NCBI RefSeq assembly: GCF_002355595.1
Contig: NZ_AP017422.1
Span: 1,550,001 to 1,614,000 of the forward strand
Origin: Filimonas lacunae
GTDB taxonomy: Bacteria > Bacteroidota > Bacteroidia > Chitinophagales > Chitinophagaceae
Length of the DNA: 64,000 nucleotides
Direction: 5' to 3'
Both the position numbers and the translations under genes were made by a program. The notes below the pieces were generated by a model that worked only from the letters and a program-made list of their open reading frames with translations, was not told where the DNA came from and ran no database searches. Positions 63,582 to 64,000 of this stretch are shown piece by piece. The stretch's first letter is position 1; the number at the start of each line of letters is the position of its first letter.

Positions 63582-63680
63582 TACTGGTTGATGCTTCCAT
63601 TATATTGATCAATCCTTCCCTTTGCCACTCTTAATAAAAAGCACTTCGAGCGTATTGAAAGCTTGGTTGTCATTGAGTAG
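63566..63680 (+). pseudogene. PIN-domain (VapC-like) toxin gene with internal deletion
   Basis: The frame begins MANKIILVDASIIL, the standard first strand and catalytic Asp of a PIN ribonuclease, and stops at 63632. A different frame, from 63624 to the stop at 63678, reads ATLNKKHFERIESLVVIE, which looks like the usual last segment of such toxins. Everything between (roughly 90 residues in an intact family member) is missing and the frame has shifted, so the toxin should be inactive. Confidence 0.65.
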
Positions 63681-63797
63681 CATTCATTTTATGCTGCCCT
63701 TGGTGACATGACTTCCATAATGTGGGAGTGAATCACATTATTACATATGTTAAAAAAATGGCAGGCTTTTTGTCTTCACTGGTAGGCTAAAATGAAA

Positions 63798-63821
63798 TTT
63801 CTACCATCAATATGGTAGAAA
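63798..63821. promoter_or_regulatory. 10-bp dyad upstream of the last gene
   Basis: TTTCTACCAT-CAAT-ATGGTAGAAA is a perfect inverted repeat about 120 bases before the start of the partial secreted-protein gene. It may be an operator. The rest of the gap from 63681 to 63933 shows no gene. Confidence 0.4.
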
Positions 63822-63942
63822 AAAACGGTAGAATAATGGTATTGTGTAACGGCAGCCATGCCGGTACTTTTGCTAACATATAAGCAACCTGACACCCTGC
63901 CGCACGTTTTTGATTTTTAGTAAACCAATAAATATGATGACT

Positions 63943-64000
63943 ATGAAGACTATCAGGGCTTGGGCCGTATTACCTATGCTTGCTATTGCCGTATTATCAG
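63943..64000 (+). CDS. Start of a secreted protein, cut by window edge
   Basis: Only the first 19 codons are visible. ATG 63943 gives MKTIRAWAVLPMLAIAVLS, a good signal-peptide opening; ATG codons at 63934 and 63937 are in the same frame and would add only MMT. The gene runs out of the window and no function can be read. Confidence 0.55.
   Translation, partial: MKTIRAWAVLPMLAIAVLS

Overview
The window looks like a chromosomal piece from a Bacteroidota member, most likely Chitinophagaceae. The evidence is a hybrid two-component regulator, a FecR/SusC/SusD set, type IX secretion (T9SS) C-terminal tails, Bacteroidota-type TAnnTTTG promoters and many gene families typical of that group. No rRNA, tRNA, CRISPR array or insertion sequence was recognised.

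Left part (1-16.4 kb): the C-terminal part of a hybrid two-component regulator, a YhcH-family sugar protein, a small membrane protein, class I ribonucleotide reductase (nrdB-nrdA), a MauE-like membrane protein, then fecR-susC-susD without an adjacent sigma factor. Next come a small secreted peptide, a long gene-poor gap, an M20 amidohydrolase, a DUF4870 protein and an SRPBCC protein. Carbohydrate block (17.1-25.8 kb): secreted GH29 and GH43 enzymes and a GH43-like/GH51 fusion, an ABC pair and a DUF2264 protein, suggesting use of arabinose- and fucose-decorated plant glycans. A dicarboxylate symporter and a CobW-type metal-chaperone GTPase with a paired TTGCAA dyad upstream follow.

Centre (29.1-41.6 kb): a compact hybrid assembly line. 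Protein 1 is A-PCP-KS-AT-ACP-aminotransferase, protein 2 is C-A-PCP-TE, and a phosphopantetheinyl transferase is translationally coupled behind them. A flippase-like membrane protein is convergent. Read by its domains, the line should join an amino acid (Pro-like code) to malonate, transaminate the beta-ketone, couple a second small amino acid (Gly-like code) and release the product. This is the best candidate for an undescribed system.

Right part (41.7-64 kb): a carboxylesterase, a lipoprotein, an AraC regulator, two T9SS-exported polysaccharide enzymes (a clan GH-A hydrolase and a PL9-like pectate lyase), a TetR/SDR pair with three matching operators, a hen1-pnkp RNA-repair operon, a TonB-type outer-membrane barrel protein, a metallo-hydrolase, a TPR histidine kinase with its LuxR-type response regulator, an antitoxin with a collapsed PIN-toxin gene, and the start of a secreted protein.

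Running through the intergenic spaces is a second unexpected signal: arrays with a 21-bp period (two helical turns, or seven codons). They are strong at 16467-16760 and 60242-60593 and weaker near 2858 and 13592. They are open on both strands, and the one at 60 kb is bounded by a 44-bp near-perfect inverted repeat.
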